Positions 1 through 11,068 of a stretch of 64,000 nt of DNA are shown here, one piece after another. This DNA comes from Halomonas sp. MCCC 1A13316 (GTDB lineage: Bacteria; Pseudomonadota; Gammaproteobacteria; Pseudomonadales; Halomonadaceae). The position numbers and the translations under genes were made by a program. Location: positions 3,348,001 to 3,412,000 of the forward strand of contig NZ_CP053382.1 of assembly GCF_014931605.1 (NCBI RefSeq). Direction: 5' to 3'. Below the pieces are notes generated by a model. That model did not search any database, had not been told where the DNA came from, and saw only the letters and a program-made list of their open reading frames with translations. Within the stretch, counting starts at the first letter, position 1. Each line of letters begins with the position of its first letter.

Positions 1-1
1 G

Positions 2-616
2 CTCGACGGGCTCGATACGCGCATCGGCGACTCCCGGCGCCGTCCCGATGCGGTGGTGATCGCCGGCAGCCTGCCGCCGGGCATAGCGCCGGACAATCTG
101 GCCGCGCTGACCGCCAGGCTGCGTGACGCCGGATTACCGGTATGGGTCGATACCAGCGGGGAAGCCCTCGCCCTGGCCATCGATGCCCGCCCCACCGCGG
201 TCAAACCCAACGAGCAGGAGCTCGCCGCCTGGGCCGGCGAAAGCCTCGACACCGGCGAGGCTCGGCTGAAAGCCGCGCTGCGACTCTACGCGGCCGGCAT
301 AGAGGAGGCCGTGGTCTCCGCCGGCCCCGCCGGCGTGCTGTGGGTCAGCCGCCGCGGCGCCTGGCAGGCCATACCGCCACACCTGGCGGTGGCCAGTACC
401 GTGGGGGCCGGCGATACCCTGCTCGCCGCCCTGCTGCACGGTGTGCTGTCGGGCCACCCTCCCGAACAGGCACTGCGCCTGGCCACCGCCCTCTCCGCCG
501 AGTCGGTTCGTCACATGGGCGTGGGCAACGCCCACGCCGACGACTTCCCGCAACTCCAACAACAGACCCGCGTACGTCGCCTCAACGACGTCGACGCCGG
601 GGGAGCCCTCGCATGA
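2..616 (+). CDS. fruK: 1-phosphofructokinase, C-terminal part (5' end outside window)
   Basis: Phosphorylates fructose-1-phosphate to fructose-1,6-bisphosphate in the cytoplasm, after uptake by the fructose PTS. The reading frame is open from the first bases of the window, so the start lies upstream. Visible PfkB/ribokinase-family marks are the AGSLPPG stretch near the window start, VKPNEQE in the middle and the VGAGDT anion-hole/catalytic-Asp motif near the C-terminus. The stop overlaps the start of fruA (ATGA), so the two are translationally coupled. The FPr/EIIA component (fruB) would be expected just upstream. The PTS partner next door makes 1-phosphofructokinase much more likely than another PfkB sugar kinase. 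Confidence 0.9.
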   Translation, partial: LDGLDTRIGDSRRRPDAVVIAGSLPPGIAPDNLAALTARLRDAGLPVWVDTSGEALALAIDARPTAVKPNEQELAAWAGESLDTGEARLKAALRLYAAGIEEAVVSAGPAGVLWVSRRGAWQAIPPHLAVASTVGAGDTLLAALLHGVLSGHPPEQALRLATALSAESVRHMGVGNAHADDFPQLQQQTRVRRLNDVDAGGALA

Positions 617-2352
617 ACGTCATCATCATCACCGCCTGCCCCAGCGGCATGGCCACCACTTTCCTCGCCGCCCGCCGCCTCGAGCAGGCCGCTCGTCGCC
701 TTGGCTGGCAGCCCAGCGTCGAGATGCACAGTCAGCTCGAGGCCGCCGAGCCTGTCTCGACCCAGGCCATTGCCGCCGCCGACTTGATCGTGGTCGCCGC
801 CGAGCAGGTCCCTGCGGCCGAGCGTTTCCGCGGCAAGCGCCTGTTCCAGGCCCCTATCGACGAGGCACTGCCCGACCCAGAGGCCTTTCTCGCTCGTGCC
901 CAGCAGCAAGCCGGCGAATATACCCCACCCGCCACCAGCGCGGCCCCCACGCCGGAGGCCGGTGGCAACAAGATCGTCGCCGTGACGGCCTGCCCGACCG
1001 GCGTGGCCCACACCTTCATGGCCGCCGAAGCACTGAGCGAGGCGGGAAAATCACTGGGTTATGCGATCCGCGTCGAGACCCAGGGTTCGGTAGGCGCCCA
1101 GGACAAGCTGACCGACGAGGAGATCGCCGCGGCCGACGTGGTGATACTGGCCTGCGACATCGAAGTCGACCCGACCCGCTTCGCCGGCAAGCGGATCTAC
1201 CGCACCTCCAGCGGCAATGCGCTCAAGAAACCGCGCCCCACCATCGAGACGGCGCTGGCCGAGGCCGAGGTGGAAGAGGTCGGTAGCGCTACCGACAAGC
1301 GCGAGGCCGGCAAGAGCCTCAAGGAGAAGGGGGTCTACAAGCACCTGCTCACCGGCGTCTCGTTCATGCTGCCCATGGTGGTGGCCGGGGGCCTGCTGAT
1401 TGCGCTCTCCTTCGTGTTCGGTATCGAGGCCTTCGAACAGGAAGGTACGCTGGCTGCGGCGCTGATGCAGATCGGCGGTGGCACCGCCTTTGCCCTGATG
1501 ATTCCCGTGCTGGCCGGCTACATTGCCTACTCCATCGCCGACCGCCCCGGGATCGCCCCGGGCATGATCGGCGGCATGCTGGCGGCGGAGATCGGCGCCG
1601 GCTTCATCGGTGGCATTCTCGCCGGCTTCCTCGCCGGCTACGTGGCGCTGGCCGTGACCCGGCACGTCAAGTTGCCGAAGAGCGTCGAGTCGCTCAAGCC
1701 GATCCTGATCATCCCGCTGCTCGCAAGCCTGGTCACCGGGCTGACCATGATCTACGTCATCGGCGAGCCGGTGGCGGCCATTCTCGCCGGCCTGACCGAA
1801 TTCCTAGCCGCCATGAGTTCGGCCAATGCCGTGCTGCTCGGTATCCTGCTCGGCGCCATGATGTGCTTCGACCTGGGCGGGCCAGTCAACAAGGCGGCCT
1901 ATACTTTCGGCGTCGGCCTGCTCTCAACCCAGACCTACGCGCCGATGGCGGCGATCATGGCCGCCGGCATGGTGCCGGCCATCGGCATGGGCATCGCCAG
2001 CTTCGTCGCGCGCCAGAAGTTCTCCGAACCGGAGCGTGAGGCGGGCAAGGCGTCGTTCGTGCTGGGGCTGTGCTTCATCAGCGAGGGCGCCATACCCTTC
2101 GCCGCCAAGGATCCGCTGCGGGTGATTCCGGCCTGCATGGTAGGAGGTGCCATCACCGGCGCACTCTCCATGCTGGTCGGTGCCCAGTTGATGGCACCCC
2201 ATGGCGGCATCTTCGTGCTGCTGATACCCAACGCCATCACGCCGGTACTGCTCTACTTGGGCGCCATCGTCATCGGCTCTCTGATCACCGGCCTGGGCTA
2301 CGCTGCAATCAAGCGCGGCGCGGCATCGGTGGCCATTGCCGCCAACGCCTGA
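613..2352 (+). CDS. fruA: PTS fructose transporter subunit EIIB'BC
   Basis: Inner-membrane fructose permease and phosphotransferase that imports fructose as fructose-1-phosphate. The protein is 579 residues. An N-terminal EIIB'-like domain (ITACPSG, about residues 5-95) is followed by the true EIIB domain with the phosphorylation-site context VTACPTGVAHTFMAAEAL (about 125-220). The EIIC membrane domain runs from about 240 to the end, with many hydrophobic segments and the GGPVNKAAY motif. This B'BC order and length match the family. The start chosen is the ATG overlapping the fruK stop; a longer upstream extension in this frame only reads through fruK. Regulation is not visible because the operon promoter is outside the window. 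Confidence 0.95.
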   Translation: MNVIIITACPSGMATTFLAARRLEQAARRLGWQPSVEMHSQLEAAEPVSTQAIAAADLIVVAAEQVPAAERFRGKRLFQAPIDEALPDPEAFLARAQQQAGEYTPPATSAAPTPEAGGNKIVAVTACPTGVAHTFMAAEALSEAGKSLGYAIRVETQGSVGAQDKLTDEEIAAADVVILACDIEVDPTRFAGKRIYRTSSGNALKKPRPTIETALAEAEVEEVGSATDKREAGKSLKEKGVYKHLLTGVSFMLPMVVAGGLLIALSFVFGIEAFEQEGTLAAALMQIGGGTAFALMIPVLAGYIAYSIADRPGIAPGMIGGMLAAEIGAGFIGGILAGFLAGYVALAVTRHVKLPKSVESLKPILIIPLLASLVTGLTMIYVIGEPVAAILAGLTEFLAAMSSANAVLLGILLGAMMCFDLGGPVNKAAYTFGVGLLSTQTYAPMAAIMAAGMVPAIGMGIASFVARQKFSEPEREAGKASFVLGLCFISEGAIPFAAKDPLRVIPACMVGGAITGALSMLVGAQLMAPHGGIFVLLIPNAITPVLLYLGAIVIGSLITGLGYAAIKRGAASVAIAANA

Positions 2353-2380
2353 AAGAAAATGATGCATAACGGCTATCAGC

Positions 2381-2418
2381 GCAGCCCGATGGGAGCCGGA
2401 CAGGCTTCCTTGGGCTGC
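2381..2418 (+). terminator. Strong hairpin after fruA, possible terminator
   Basis: GCAGCCC at 2381-2387 pairs with GGGCTGC at 2412-2418, and an inner GGGAGCC/GGCTTCC pairing with one mismatch extends the stem. It lies 29 bases after the fruA stop. There is no T-run on either strand, so it may be a 3'-end stabilising structure rather than a classical intrinsic terminator. Confidence 0.35.
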
Positions 2419-2579
2419 ACTAGTCAGAAACTTCGCTCACCGGGCTACCAGTCGGCTGGCATTAACAATCGTTGAGACAGGAGCATTTTACTATACAAAA
2501 ATGATACAAAGGCGGTATAAGTTTGCTACACGGCCTCGACGGTGAAGGTTGTGTATAACTTTTACCTTCGAGGTCGTTC

Positions 2580-4262
2580 ATGCGCCACAACGGTCCCATA
2601 ACACAAAGAGAGTATCAGCTGCACGAGGATGACGTTCTCATCTCCAAGACGGATACACGCAGCATCATCACCTATGCCAACCAGCGCTTTATCGACGTTA
2701 GTGGCTATGACTACACGGAACTGATTGGATCTCCACACAACCTGGTGCGTCATCCGGATATGCCCCCTAGCGTCTTCGGCGACATGTGGCATGATTTGCA
2801 ACAAGGCGAGTTCTGGTCCGGTCTGGTAAAGAACCGACGCAAGAACGGGGATCACTACTGGGTTCGAGCCAATGTGGTGCCTCTCCGAGAAAACGGCGTG
2901 CTCAAGGGTTATGCCTCCATACGCGTTAAACCAAGTGCCGAAGAGACCGCCCACGCCGAGCAGGTGTATCGCGATATTCGTGAAAAAGGCAGACGTTACT
3001 CCGTCAGTCATGGCCGCCCCTACCGGCGCGGCGTCCTGCACGCCTTGAGGCGTATCGGCTGGCACAACCTGGCGACCCGCAGCCTCATAGGCAGTGTTGC
3101 CATCGCTGCGCTGCCAGCGGGGGTGAGTCTAATGGCTTGGAGCACATTGCCGGACTCAGCCTCGCTATGGAACGAAGGCCTCGCTGCCGCCGGCATTCCC
3201 GGCGGTGCACTACTGGCATGGCTGAATTGGCGTGGAGCCGCACGCCTGCGACGCTCCTTGCATCAAGCCCATGATTTCGCGTTGCAGGTCGCGGCCGGCA
3301 ACCTCAAGGCTGCCCTCCCTCCTCAACGAGGGGATGAACTGGGAAACATGCTGAACGCCCTAGCGTTCATGCGTCAGTCACTGGAAGCTTTGATAGGCGA
3401 GGTTGAGCGACGCATCGGTATCGTCGAGCCAGCGGTGACGGAACTGGTGAATAACAACGGCTCGATGGCCAGTCGACTCGAGCAGCAATCCTCATCGGTA
3501 CAGCAAACCGCTGCCAGCTCCGAGCAGATCAGTGCCACGGTCAGCCAGAGCGCGGAGCATGCGAAACAGGCCAGCATGGCGACGCTGGGCAATGTGGAGG
3601 CAGTCAATCACGCTGCCCAAGTCATGCAGACGCTCGCCACCTCGATGCAGGAGATTACACGCCAGGCCGACAACATGGCCGGCATCGTCGGGACTATAGA
3701 CAGCATCGCCTTCCAGACCAATATTCTGGCCCTTAACGCATCGGTCGAGGCGGCCCGTGCCGGAGAGCATGGTCGCGGCTTTGCGGTGGTGGCACAGGAA
3801 GTGCGCAAGTTGGCCAGCGAGTCGGCAAGCGCCGCCCACCGTGTGCAAGCCTTGATCAACACGGCACGCAGCGAAATTGAGGCCGGCCGGTCACATGCCC
3901 GCGAAGCCGAGGACGCCATGTCAGCCATTAGGTCAGCCAGCCACAAAGTCAATGGCTTGATGCAGGAGATCAGCGCTGCCACGGCAGAACAAAGCCAGGG
4001 CATTGGTCAGATCAGCCAAGCCATTGGTGAAATCGACCAGGCGACCCAAACCAGCGCAGACAGCATGCAGCGATATCGTGCAGCTACGGCTTCCTTGGAT
4101 AATGAGGTACGTGCACTGGGCCACAGCGCCGGGGCTTTCAGTGGCAGCGATACACGCCCAGATCCCACCAAGCCGTATCCTGAGGCTGGCGCACTGATAG
4201 CTGGCAGCTCCAGACGAGGGGCAAACAAGGTACGAAAAGACGAGGCGTGGGAGGCCTACTGA
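2580..4262 (+). CDS. Methyl-accepting chemotaxis protein with N-terminal PAS domain (Aer-like)
   Basis: Signal transducer of the chemotaxis system, 560 residues. A PAS domain occupies about residues 15-125 ([20 protein letters not shown], then LVRHPDMP and a [18 protein letters not shown] block typical of Aer-like receptors). A hydrophobic stretch around 165-215 should anchor it in the inner membrane, with no large periplasmic domain. A HAMP-like linker leads to the cytoplasmic signalling domain, whose hairpin tip carries [18 protein letters not shown] and [15 protein letters not shown]. This architecture suggests sensing of redox or energy state; FAD binding was not established. An SD-like GAGG lies just before the ATG. 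No chemotaxis genes adjoin it, so it is an orphan receptor. Confidence 0.9.
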   Translation: MRHNGPITQREYQLHEDDVLISKTDTRSIITYANQRFIDVSGYDYTELIGSPHNLVRHPDMPPSVFGDMWHDLQQGEFWSGLVKNRRKNGDHYWVRANVVPLRENGVLKGYASIRVKPSAEETAHAEQVYRDIREKGRRYSVSHGRPYRRGVLHALRRIGWHNLATRSLIGSVAIAALPAGVSLMAWSTLPDSASLWNEGLAAAGIPGGALLAWLNWRGAARLRRSLHQAHDFALQVAAGNLKAALPPQRGDELGNMLNALAFMRQSLEALIGEVERRIGIVEPAVTELVNNNGSMASRLEQQSSSVQQTAASSEQISATVSQSAEHAKQASMATLGNVEAVNHAAQVMQTLATSMQEITRQADNMAGIVGTIDSIAFQTNILALNASVEAARAGEHGRGFAVVAQEVRKLASESASAAHRVQALINTARSEIEAGRSHAREAEDAMSAIRSASHKVNGLMQEISAATAEQSQGIGQISQAIGEIDQATQTSADSMQRYRAATASLDNEVRALGHSAGAFSGSDTRPDPTKPYPEAGALIAGSSRRGANKVRKDEAWEAY

Positions 4263-4294
4263 TCCGTCGTGTAAGCAGCATCCGACGAATGACG

Positions 4295-4320
4295 AAAAAA
4301 ACCCGGCCATAAGGCCGGGC
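4295..4320 (-). terminator. Intrinsic terminator of the zwf-pgl-eda operon
   Basis: On the minus strand, GCCCGGCC pairs with GGCCGGG through a 4-base loop and is followed by a run of seven T. It lies about 58 bases beyond the eda stop. On the plus strand the A-run precedes the hairpin, so it does not serve the chemoreceptor gene. Confidence 0.85.
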
Positions 4321-4377
4321 ACAAAGACAGCAACGGGCTGTCGAGAGAGCACAACGAGATTCGTTACAAAGCCGGGC

Positions 4378-5040
4378 TCAGTGATGGAAGCGCTGAGCGG
4401 CTTCCTTGGCGAGCTGGCGAATGCCGGTCCAGTCCTCGGCGTCGACCAGCGACTTCGGCGTCAGCCAGGAGCCGCCCACGCACATCACGTTCTTCAGCGC
4501 CAGGTAGTCCTCGGCATTGTCGAGAGTGATGCCGCCGGTGGGGCAGAAGCGCGCCTCGGGTATCGGGCCGGCGAAGGCCTTCAACGCCTTGACGCCACCG
4601 CTGGCTTCAGCGGGAAAGAACTTGAAGCGGCGATAACCATATTGCCAGCCGGTCATCAGCTCGGACACCGTGGCGACACCGGGCAGCATCGGCACCGGGC
4701 TGCTCACGCCGTAGCGATAGAGCGCCTCGGTGGTGCCGGGGGTCACCACGAAATCGGCGCCCACCTGCTCGCTCTGGCGATATTGGGATGGAGTCAGTAC
4801 GGTGCCCACGCCGATGCTGGCCTGGGGCAGCGCCTCCTTCAGGCGACGTATCGCCTCGAGGGCACAGTCGGTGCGCAGGGTGACTTCCAGTACCGTGAGC
4901 CCACCCTCGACCAGGGCGCGGCCCAGCGGCACGGCGTCTTCCACCCGCTCGATGGCCAGCACCGGGATGACCTCGGCCTTGAGGCAGATGCTGTCGAGTT
5001 CGGTGGTGCGCGTGGACGGCAGCTGTTTGTCGATGGTCAT
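4378..5040 (-). CDS. eda: KDPG aldolase (2-dehydro-3-deoxy-6-phosphogluconate aldolase)
   Basis: Cleaves KDPG to pyruvate and glyceraldehyde-3-phosphate, the last step of the Entner-Doudoroff pathway; 220 residues, the usual length. The Glu of LEVTLRT, the FKFFPAEASGG segment holding the Schiff-base lysine region, and FCPTGG (phosphate binding) are visible. It is the last gene of the zwf-pgl-eda operon, 14 bases after pgl, and is followed by a clear intrinsic terminator. A second, shorter aldolase at 8314-8931 belongs to the galactonate cluster; neighbours and sequence keep the two apart. edd is not in the window. Confidence 0.95.
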   Translation of the reverse strand: MTIDKQLPSTRTTELDSICLKAEVIPVLAIERVEDAVPLGRALVEGGLTVLEVTLRTDCALEAIRRLKEALPQASIGVGTVLTPSQYRQSEQVGADFVVTPGTTEALYRYGVSSPVPMLPGVATVSELMTGWQYGYRRFKFFPAEASGGVKALKAFAGPIPEARFCPTGGITLDNAEDYLALKNVMCVGGSWLTPKSLVDAEDWTGIRQLAKEAAQRFHH

Positions 5041-5054
5041 GTGCAGACTCCAGT

Positions 5055-5732
5055 TCAGGGGGCCCAGTAAACGGCCAACGGGCAGGAAAGGAAGGCGCGT
5101 ATCGGCAGCTCTCGCGAGTCGTCGCCGGACATGGCCCGGGCCAGTACGCTGCGCTTGTCGTCGCCGGTAATGTGCAGCACGTGACGTCGCGCCTGGTGCA
5201 GTCGGTCGGCGCTCAGGGTGATGCGCGCCTGGGGCTGGCTGGGCGTGCGCGCGGCCAGCACCGGGGCGTCGGTGGTCAGGCCCAGCTCCAGCTCACGGCT
5301 ATCGGGAAACAGCGAGGCGGTGTGGCCGTCGCCGCCCATGCCCAGCACTACCAGGCTGGCGGGCCAAGCCAACGTCTCGATGCGCCGGGTGACCGCCTCG
5401 ACGCCCTGCTCCGGGGTCTCATCGGTGGTAGTCAGGGAGACGAAGCTGGCCGCCGCCGCCTTGCCCTGCAACAGGTGTTGGCGTACCAGCCGCGCATTGC
5501 TGGCCTCGTCCGACTCGCTAACCCAGCGCTCGTCGGCCAGGGTCACGTCGACCCGCTCCCAGGGCAGTTCCTGCCGGGAAAGGGCCTGAAAGTAAGGTAC
5601 CGGCGTCGAGCCGCCGGAAAGCACCAGCAGGGCCCGCTCCTGCTGCGCCAGGTCCTGGCGCAGCGCTTCACTGGTGGCCTCGGCGAGCTGCTCGGCGAGC
5701 TGCTCGCGCGGCCTGGCATTCGCTTGCGTCAT
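5055..5732 (-). CDS. pgl: 6-phosphogluconolactonase
   Basis: Hydrolyses 6-phosphogluconolactone to 6-phosphogluconate, second step of the Entner-Doudoroff and pentose-phosphate routes. DevB/SOL-family marks include LVLSGGSTPVPYF (phosphate-binding loop), VTLADERWV and the VVLGMGGDGHTASLFPDS signature. The start chosen (protein begins MTQANARP, 225 residues) lies one base beyond the zwf stop; an upstream in-frame start would overlap zwf by about 30 bases. Its position between zwf and eda fits coordinated expression. Confidence 0.95.
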   Translation of the reverse strand: MTQANARPREQLAEQLAEATSEALRQDLAQQERALLVLSGGSTPVPYFQALSRQELPWERVDVTLADERWVSESDEASNARLVRQHLLQGKAAAASFVSLTTTDETPEQGVEAVTRRIETLAWPASLVVLGMGGDGHTASLFPDSRELELGLTTDAPVLAARTPSQPQARITLSADRLHQARRHVLHITGDDKRSVLARAMSGDDSRELPIRAFLSCPLAVYWAP

Positions 5733-5733
5733 A

Positions 5734-7242
<1,509 letters not shown>

Positions 7243-7271
7243 GTCCGCCCCCATCTGGTTAATTTACACAA

Positions 7272-7300
7272 AAAATACGTAAAAAACGGCTTCCTATCAA
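7272..7300 (-). promoter_or_regulatory. Candidate sigma-70 promoter of zwf
   Basis: On the minus strand, TTGATA (7295-7300) and TATTTT (7272-7277) are separated by exactly 17 bases, about 30 bases before the zwf start. A dyad AAAAAACGG/CCGTTTTTT brackets the -35 element. Inferred by inspection only. Confidence 0.5.
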
Positions 7301-7320
7301 CCGTTTTTTGTAATATTACA
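7281..7320. promoter_or_regulatory. Candidate HexR operator region between zwf and hexR
   Basis: A perfect 12-bp palindrome TGTAATATTACA lies at 7309-7320. Beside it AAAAAACGG (7281-7289) and CCGTTTTTT (7301-7309) form a 9-bp inverted repeat with an 11-base gap. HexR sites described in other gammaproteobacteria are AT-rich palindromes with TGTAAT/ATTACA arms, so the first element is the better candidate. It sits just upstream of the zwf -35 box and between the divergent genes, where it could control both. Confidence 0.6.
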
Positions 7321-7437
7321 CTCAAAATCGATTCTTCCTATTGTTGGATTCGCGCCCGGCCGACACTCCGCGCTAGGATAGCCGACGTTCATGTTGTTAA
7401 ATCACTACATCATCATTTCAGGAGAGTCTCAACCGCC

Positions 7438-8292
7438 ATGGCCCACGACCTGCTGCAACGGATTCGTCAACGCCTCGAGGAGCTCAACCGCTCCGAGCGC
7501 AAGGTAGCAGACGTCATCCTCGCCGACCCGGCCCGGGCCACCGGCCTGAGCATCGCCAGTCTGGCCCAGGCGGCGTCGGTCAGTGAACCCACGGTCAATC
7601 GCTTCTGCCGTAATTTCCATGCCAAGGGCTATCCCGATTTCAAGATCAAGCTAGCCCAGAGCCTGGCCGGCGGCACGCCCTATGTCAGCCAGTCGGTAGA
7701 GCCCGGCGATGCGGCGGCGGATTACACAAGCAAGATCTTCGGCGCCACCATCGCCGCCCTGGACGAGGCCAGCCGCACGCTCGACCCGGCCCGCATCGAG
7801 CGGATGGTGGACTACCTGATCCAGGCCAAGCAGATCCACTTCTTCGGCCTGGGAGCTTCCGGCGCCGTGGCCCAGGATGCCCAGCACAAGTTCTTCCGCT
7901 TCAACCTGCCGGTCACGTCCTACGTCGACGTGCTGATGCAGCGCATGGTCGCCTCCGCCTGCCATACCGGCGACGTGGTGGTTGTCATCTCCTGGACCGG
8001 CCGCACCCGGGAACTGGTCGACATCGCCCAACTGGCGCGCGAGAGCGGTGCCGTGGTACTGGGCATCACCGCCCCGGCATCGCCGCTGGCTGCGGAGTGC
8101 ACCGAGACGCTCGAGGTCCCGACGCCGGAGGACACCGACGTCTACATGCCGATGACCTCACGCATGATCCAGCTCACCCTGATCGACGTGCTGGCCACCG
8201 GTGTCACCCTGCGCCGCGGCGAGGACTTCCTGCCCCACCTGAAGAAGATCAAGGATAGCCTGCGCGACACCCGCTACCCGCCCCGCGGATGA
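7438..8292 (+). CDS. hexR: HexR-type transcriptional regulator (RpiR family)
   Basis: Represses central carbon genes, typically zwf, and is released by KDPG. The protein is 284 residues. An N-terminal RpiR helix-turn-helix occupies about residues 1-80 ([34 protein letters not shown]), followed by a SIS sugar-phosphate-binding domain at about 120-260 ([33 protein letters not shown]). Start chosen at the ATG with an AGGAGAG site about ten bases upstream; a long in-frame extension through the operator region was rejected. Divergent from zwf-pgl-eda, whose product KDPG aldolase consumes the expected effector, which closes the feedback loop. Confidence 0.92.
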   Translation: MAHDLLQRIRQRLEELNRSERKVADVILADPARATGLSIASLAQAASVSEPTVNRFCRNFHAKGYPDFKIKLAQSLAGGTPYVSQSVEPGDAAADYTSKIFGATIAALDEASRTLDPARIERMVDYLIQAKQIHFFGLGASGAVAQDAQHKFFRFNLPVTSYVDVLMQRMVASACHTGDVVVVISWTGRTRELVDIAQLARESGAVVLGITAPASPLAAECTETLEVPTPEDTDVYMPMTSRMIQLTLIDVLATGVTLRRGEDFLPHLKKIKDSLRDTRYPPRG

Positions 8293-8313
8293 ACGCCGCG
8301 TGACGCAAATGCA

Positions 8314-8931
8314 TCAAATCCCGGCCTCGCTGTCTGCGGCCTGCCAGGCCGCCACCAGCGCCCGCGCCTGCCGACCTACCTGCTCGGGGGTCTGCCCCGG
8401 GCGGTAGAGTGCACTCCCCAGACCGGCACCGTCCACGCCGGCGATACGCCAGGCGGCAAAGTCGTCCGCTCCGATCCCTCCCACGGCATATAGCCGGGTA
8501 TCGCCCGGCAGAACGGCACGCAGCGCCTTCATTCCCTCGATGCCCACCTGCACGGCGGGAAACAGCTTAAGGCCGCTGGCGCCGGCCTCAATGGCGTCGA
8601 AAGCCTCCGACGGCGTCAACACGCCGGGCCAGCTCTGCATGTCGAGACGCCGGGTCTCCTCGATCACGGCCGGACGGCAGTTGGGCGACACCACCAGCCG
8701 CCCGCCGGCGGCATGCACCTGCCGTACCTGGCCGGTGTTGAGCACGGTACCGGCGCCCACCAGCGCGCGATCGCCCAAGGCTTCGACCAGACGCCGGATA
8801 CTTTCCAGCGGCTCGGGCGAGTTGAGCGGCACTTCGAGCACGGTAATGCCTGCAGCGAGTACCGCCTCGCCCACCCCGACCGCGTCGTCGGGGGTGATAC
8901 CGCGCATAATGCCGATCAAGGGTTGGGTCAT
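8314..8931 (-). CDS. dgoA: 2-dehydro-3-deoxy-6-phosphogalactonate aldolase
   Basis: Cleaves 2-keto-3-deoxy-6-phosphogalactonate to pyruvate and glyceraldehyde-3-phosphate, last step of the De Ley-Doudoroff galactose route; 205 residues, the size of DgoA. Seen are LIGIMRGITPDDA at the N-terminus, the catalytic Glu in VLEVPLNSPEP and GLKLFPAVQVG carrying the Schiff-base lysine. It overlaps the dgoK stop by ATGA and is the last gene of the dgo operon, ending 21 bases from the convergent hexR. Confidence 0.93.
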   Translation of the reverse strand: MTQPLIGIMRGITPDDAVGVGEAVLAAGITVLEVPLNSPEPLESIRRLVEALGDRALVGAGTVLNTGQVRQVHAAGGRLVVSPNCRPAVIEETRRLDMQSWPGVLTPSEAFDAIEAGASGLKLFPAVQVGIEGMKALRAVLPGDTRLYAVGGIGADDFAAWRIAGVDGAGLGSALYRPGQTPEQVGRQARALVAAWQAADSEAGI

Positions 8932-9908
8932 GAGTCATCTCCTTGCTGACGTAGGCCGGCCTGCGCCAGCCCCAGCCCGGCCAGCACTGCCGCTTCGCCA
9001 TCGAGACGGCGGCTGTCGTGCCCCAGCGCCTCCAGGGCCAGCGTATAGCGGGTACACAGTGCCTCGCTGCCGATCAAGGTGACAGCTGCGTCGGACAGGT
9101 CGTGGCGCATGCCGGCGAGTTCCAGGCCGATGGCAAGCCCCGAGAGGCGAGCCCCCAGACGAGCATGCCGCGCCGCGCCGCTGGGCAGCGTGTCATCTAG
9201 CAGGTCGGCGGCACGCAGGCCGAACAGCTGCTGACCGAAGCGCCCAGGCTCGGCACTGGCCTCGCGCACCGCAGCGACGAACGCTTCGCGACAGCCAGGC
9301 GCATCGAGCTCGGCGTCGGCCACCGAATGCTTGAGCACCGACTGGCTCGCCAACAGGCGATAGAGTTCGCCGGTCAAGTGGGTAGCGAAGCGTGTGACCG
9401 AGCCCTCCTCCAGCCAGGCCCACTTGGCGTGAGTTCCGGGCAGGCAGACCAGGCCCGTGAAACCGGGTTCCCGTGCTACCAGGCCAGCCAACTGAGTCTC
9501 CTCGCCGCGCATCACGTCGAAGGTACGTCCTGCGGGGTCGGCATGCTGGCAGAGCCCGGGTAGCAGGCGAACGTCCAGTCGCGGCTCGTTAACCGCAGGC
9601 GCCACGGCGGCCTTCGCCAGCTCGCCCAGGCGCGCCGGCACCGGCAGGTAGGCCGCCTCCTGCCAACCCTGACGGGCACCGGCCATGCCGCAGACCCACA
9701 CCGGGACACGCCCGGTAGCGGGCAACCAGTCGCCAATCGTCTCGAGCAGCGCAGGTTCATAACCCCCGGCCGTCAGGGCCAGCATGCCCTTGTCGCTGCT
9801 GGCCCGTGACAGTACCTCATCGCGCTCGTCCATGGCCCAGGCGCGCAGGTTGCTCGAGCCCCAGTCCACCGCGATCCACGCCAGACGATTGCGCACCTCG
9901 TCGCTCAT
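8928..9908 (-). CDS. dgoK: 2-dehydro-3-deoxygalactonokinase
   Basis: Phosphorylates 2-keto-3-deoxygalactonate at C6 with ATP. About 326 residues; the N-terminus reads IAVDWGSSNLRAWAMD, the first phosphate motif of the ASKHA-like DgoK family, and LVCLPGTHAKWAWLEEGSV is the conserved central block. The start is set at the ATG at 9908 because GAGGAGG stands seven bases before it; two further ATGs upstream lie within or before that site. It follows dgoD by 11 bases and overlaps dgoA. Confidence 0.92.
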   Translation of the reverse strand: MSDEVRNRLAWIAVDWGSSNLRAWAMDERDEVLSRASSDKGMLALTAGGYEPALLETIGDWLPATGRVPVWVCGMAGARQGWQEAAYLPVPARLGELAKAAVAPAVNEPRLDVRLLPGLCQHADPAGRTFDVMRGEETQLAGLVAREPGFTGLVCLPGTHAKWAWLEEGSVTRFATHLTGELYRLLASQSVLKHSVADAELDAPGCREAFVAAVREASAEPGRFGQQLFGLRAADLLDDTLPSGAARHARLGARLSGLAIGLELAGMRHDLSDAAVTLIGSEALCTRYTLALEALGHDSRRLDGEAAVLAGLGLAQAGLRQQGDDS

Positions 9909-9919
9909 GGTCATCCTCC

Positions 9920-11068
9920 TCACCATTCGGCGATGGAGCCGTCTTCATGGCTCCATACCGGGTTACGCCAGCGATGCCCCACTTTGGCCCGCTCCTCGAC
10001 GAACGCCTCGTCGATCTCCACACCGAGCCCCGGCCCCTGAGGAATGGCACAAAAGCCCTCCTCGATGGCCAGCGCCGACTTGTCGACCAGATAGTCGAGC
10101 ACGTCATTGTCCTGGTTGTAATGAATGCCCATGCTCTGCTCCTGGATGAAGGCGTTATGACTCACCGCATCCAGCTGCAGCGACGCCGCCAGGGTCAACG
10201 GGCCGAGCGGACAGTGCGGCGCCAGGGCCACGTCGTGAGCCGAAGCCAGCGTGGCGATCTTGAAACCCTCGCTGATGCCGCCGCAGTGGGAGAGGTCGGG
10301 CTGGATGATGTCGACCATGCCGTCGGCGAGCAGGTCGCGGAACTCGAAGCGGGTGTGCAGCCGCTCGCCGGTGGCCAGCGGATAGCCGAGGCCGCCGGCA
10401 ATGTGCTTGAGCGCAGGCAGATGCTCGGGGGCCACCGGCTCCTCGACGAACATCGGATGAAACGGCTCCAGTTCGCGCAGCAGCGCCTTGGCCATGGGGC
10501 GATGAACGCGGCCGTGGAAATCGATGGCGATACCCACCTCAGGACCCACTGCTTCGCGCGCCTCGGCCACCCGCGCCACCGCCTCGTCGACCTTGCGGTG
10601 CGAGTCGACGATCTGCATCTCGGCGGTACCGTTCATCTTGAAGGCGGTGAAGCCGCGTTCGACCAAGGCGCGAGCGCCGGCCCCCACGTCGCCGGGACGA
10701 TCGCCGCCGGTCCAGGCATACATGCGCATGCGCTCGCGCACGGCGCCGCCCAGCAGCTGGTGCACCGGCACGCCCAGGTCGCGCCCCTTGAGGTCCCACA
10801 GCGCCTGGTCGATGCCGGCGATGGCGCTCATCAGGATGGGGCCGCCGCGATAGAAGCCGGCACGGTAAAGGGTGTTCCATAGGTGCTCGATGCGGTGCGG
10901 ATCCTGGCCGACCAGGTAGTCGGCAAGCTCGTGTACCGCCGCCTCCACGGTGGCGGCGCGGCCTTCGATGACCGGCTCGCCCCAACCGTAGCAGCCCTCG
11001 TCGGTCTCGATCTTGAGGAACAGCCAGCGCGGCGGCACCTGCCAGGTCTTGAGTCGAGTGATCTTCAT
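9920..11068 (-). CDS. dgoD: D-galactonate dehydratase
   Basis: Dehydrates D-galactonate to 2-keto-3-deoxygalactonate; Mg2+-dependent enolase-superfamily enzyme. From the chosen start (MKITRLKTW) it is 382 residues, the same as E. coli DgoD. Metal and catalytic segments of the family are visible: [26 protein letters not shown] and [16 protein letters not shown], then [15 protein letters not shown]. The start overlaps the stop of the regulator gene by ATGA. Galactonate would come from a galactose dehydrogenase and lactonase that are not in this window. Confidence 0.95.
   Translation of the reverse strand: MKITRLKTWQVPPRWLFLKIETDEGCYGWGEPVIEGRAATVEAAVHELADYLVGQDPHRIEHLWNTLYRAGFYRGGPILMSAIAGIDQALWDLKGRDLGVPVHQLLGGAVRERMRMYAWTGGDRPGDVGAGARALVERGFTAFKMNGTAEMQIVDSHRKVDEAVARVAEAREAVGPEVGIAIDFHGRVHRPMAKALLRELEPFHPMFVEEPVAPEHLPALKHIAGGLGYPLATGERLHTRFEFRDLLADGMVDIIQPDLSHCGGISEGFKIATLASAHDVALAPHCPLGPLTLAASLQLDAVSHNAFIQEQSMGIHYNQDNDVLDYLVDKSALAIEEGFCAIPQGPGLGVEIDEAFVEERAKVGHRWRNPVWSHEDGSIAEW

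Noticed and set aside
142..612. Long upstream extension of the fruA reading frame
   Set aside because: It is an Arg/Pro-rich shadow of fruK in another frame; the EIIB' domain begins exactly at the ATG overlapping the fruK stop.
2554..2559. TATAAC before the chemoreceptor as a -10 box
   Set aside because: No acceptable -35 element at 16-18 bases; the nearest TTGCTA is 25 bases away.
8314..8931. Second eda paralogue
   Set aside because: Length, sequence and the dgoK/dgoD neighbours identify it as the galactonate-pathway aldolase.
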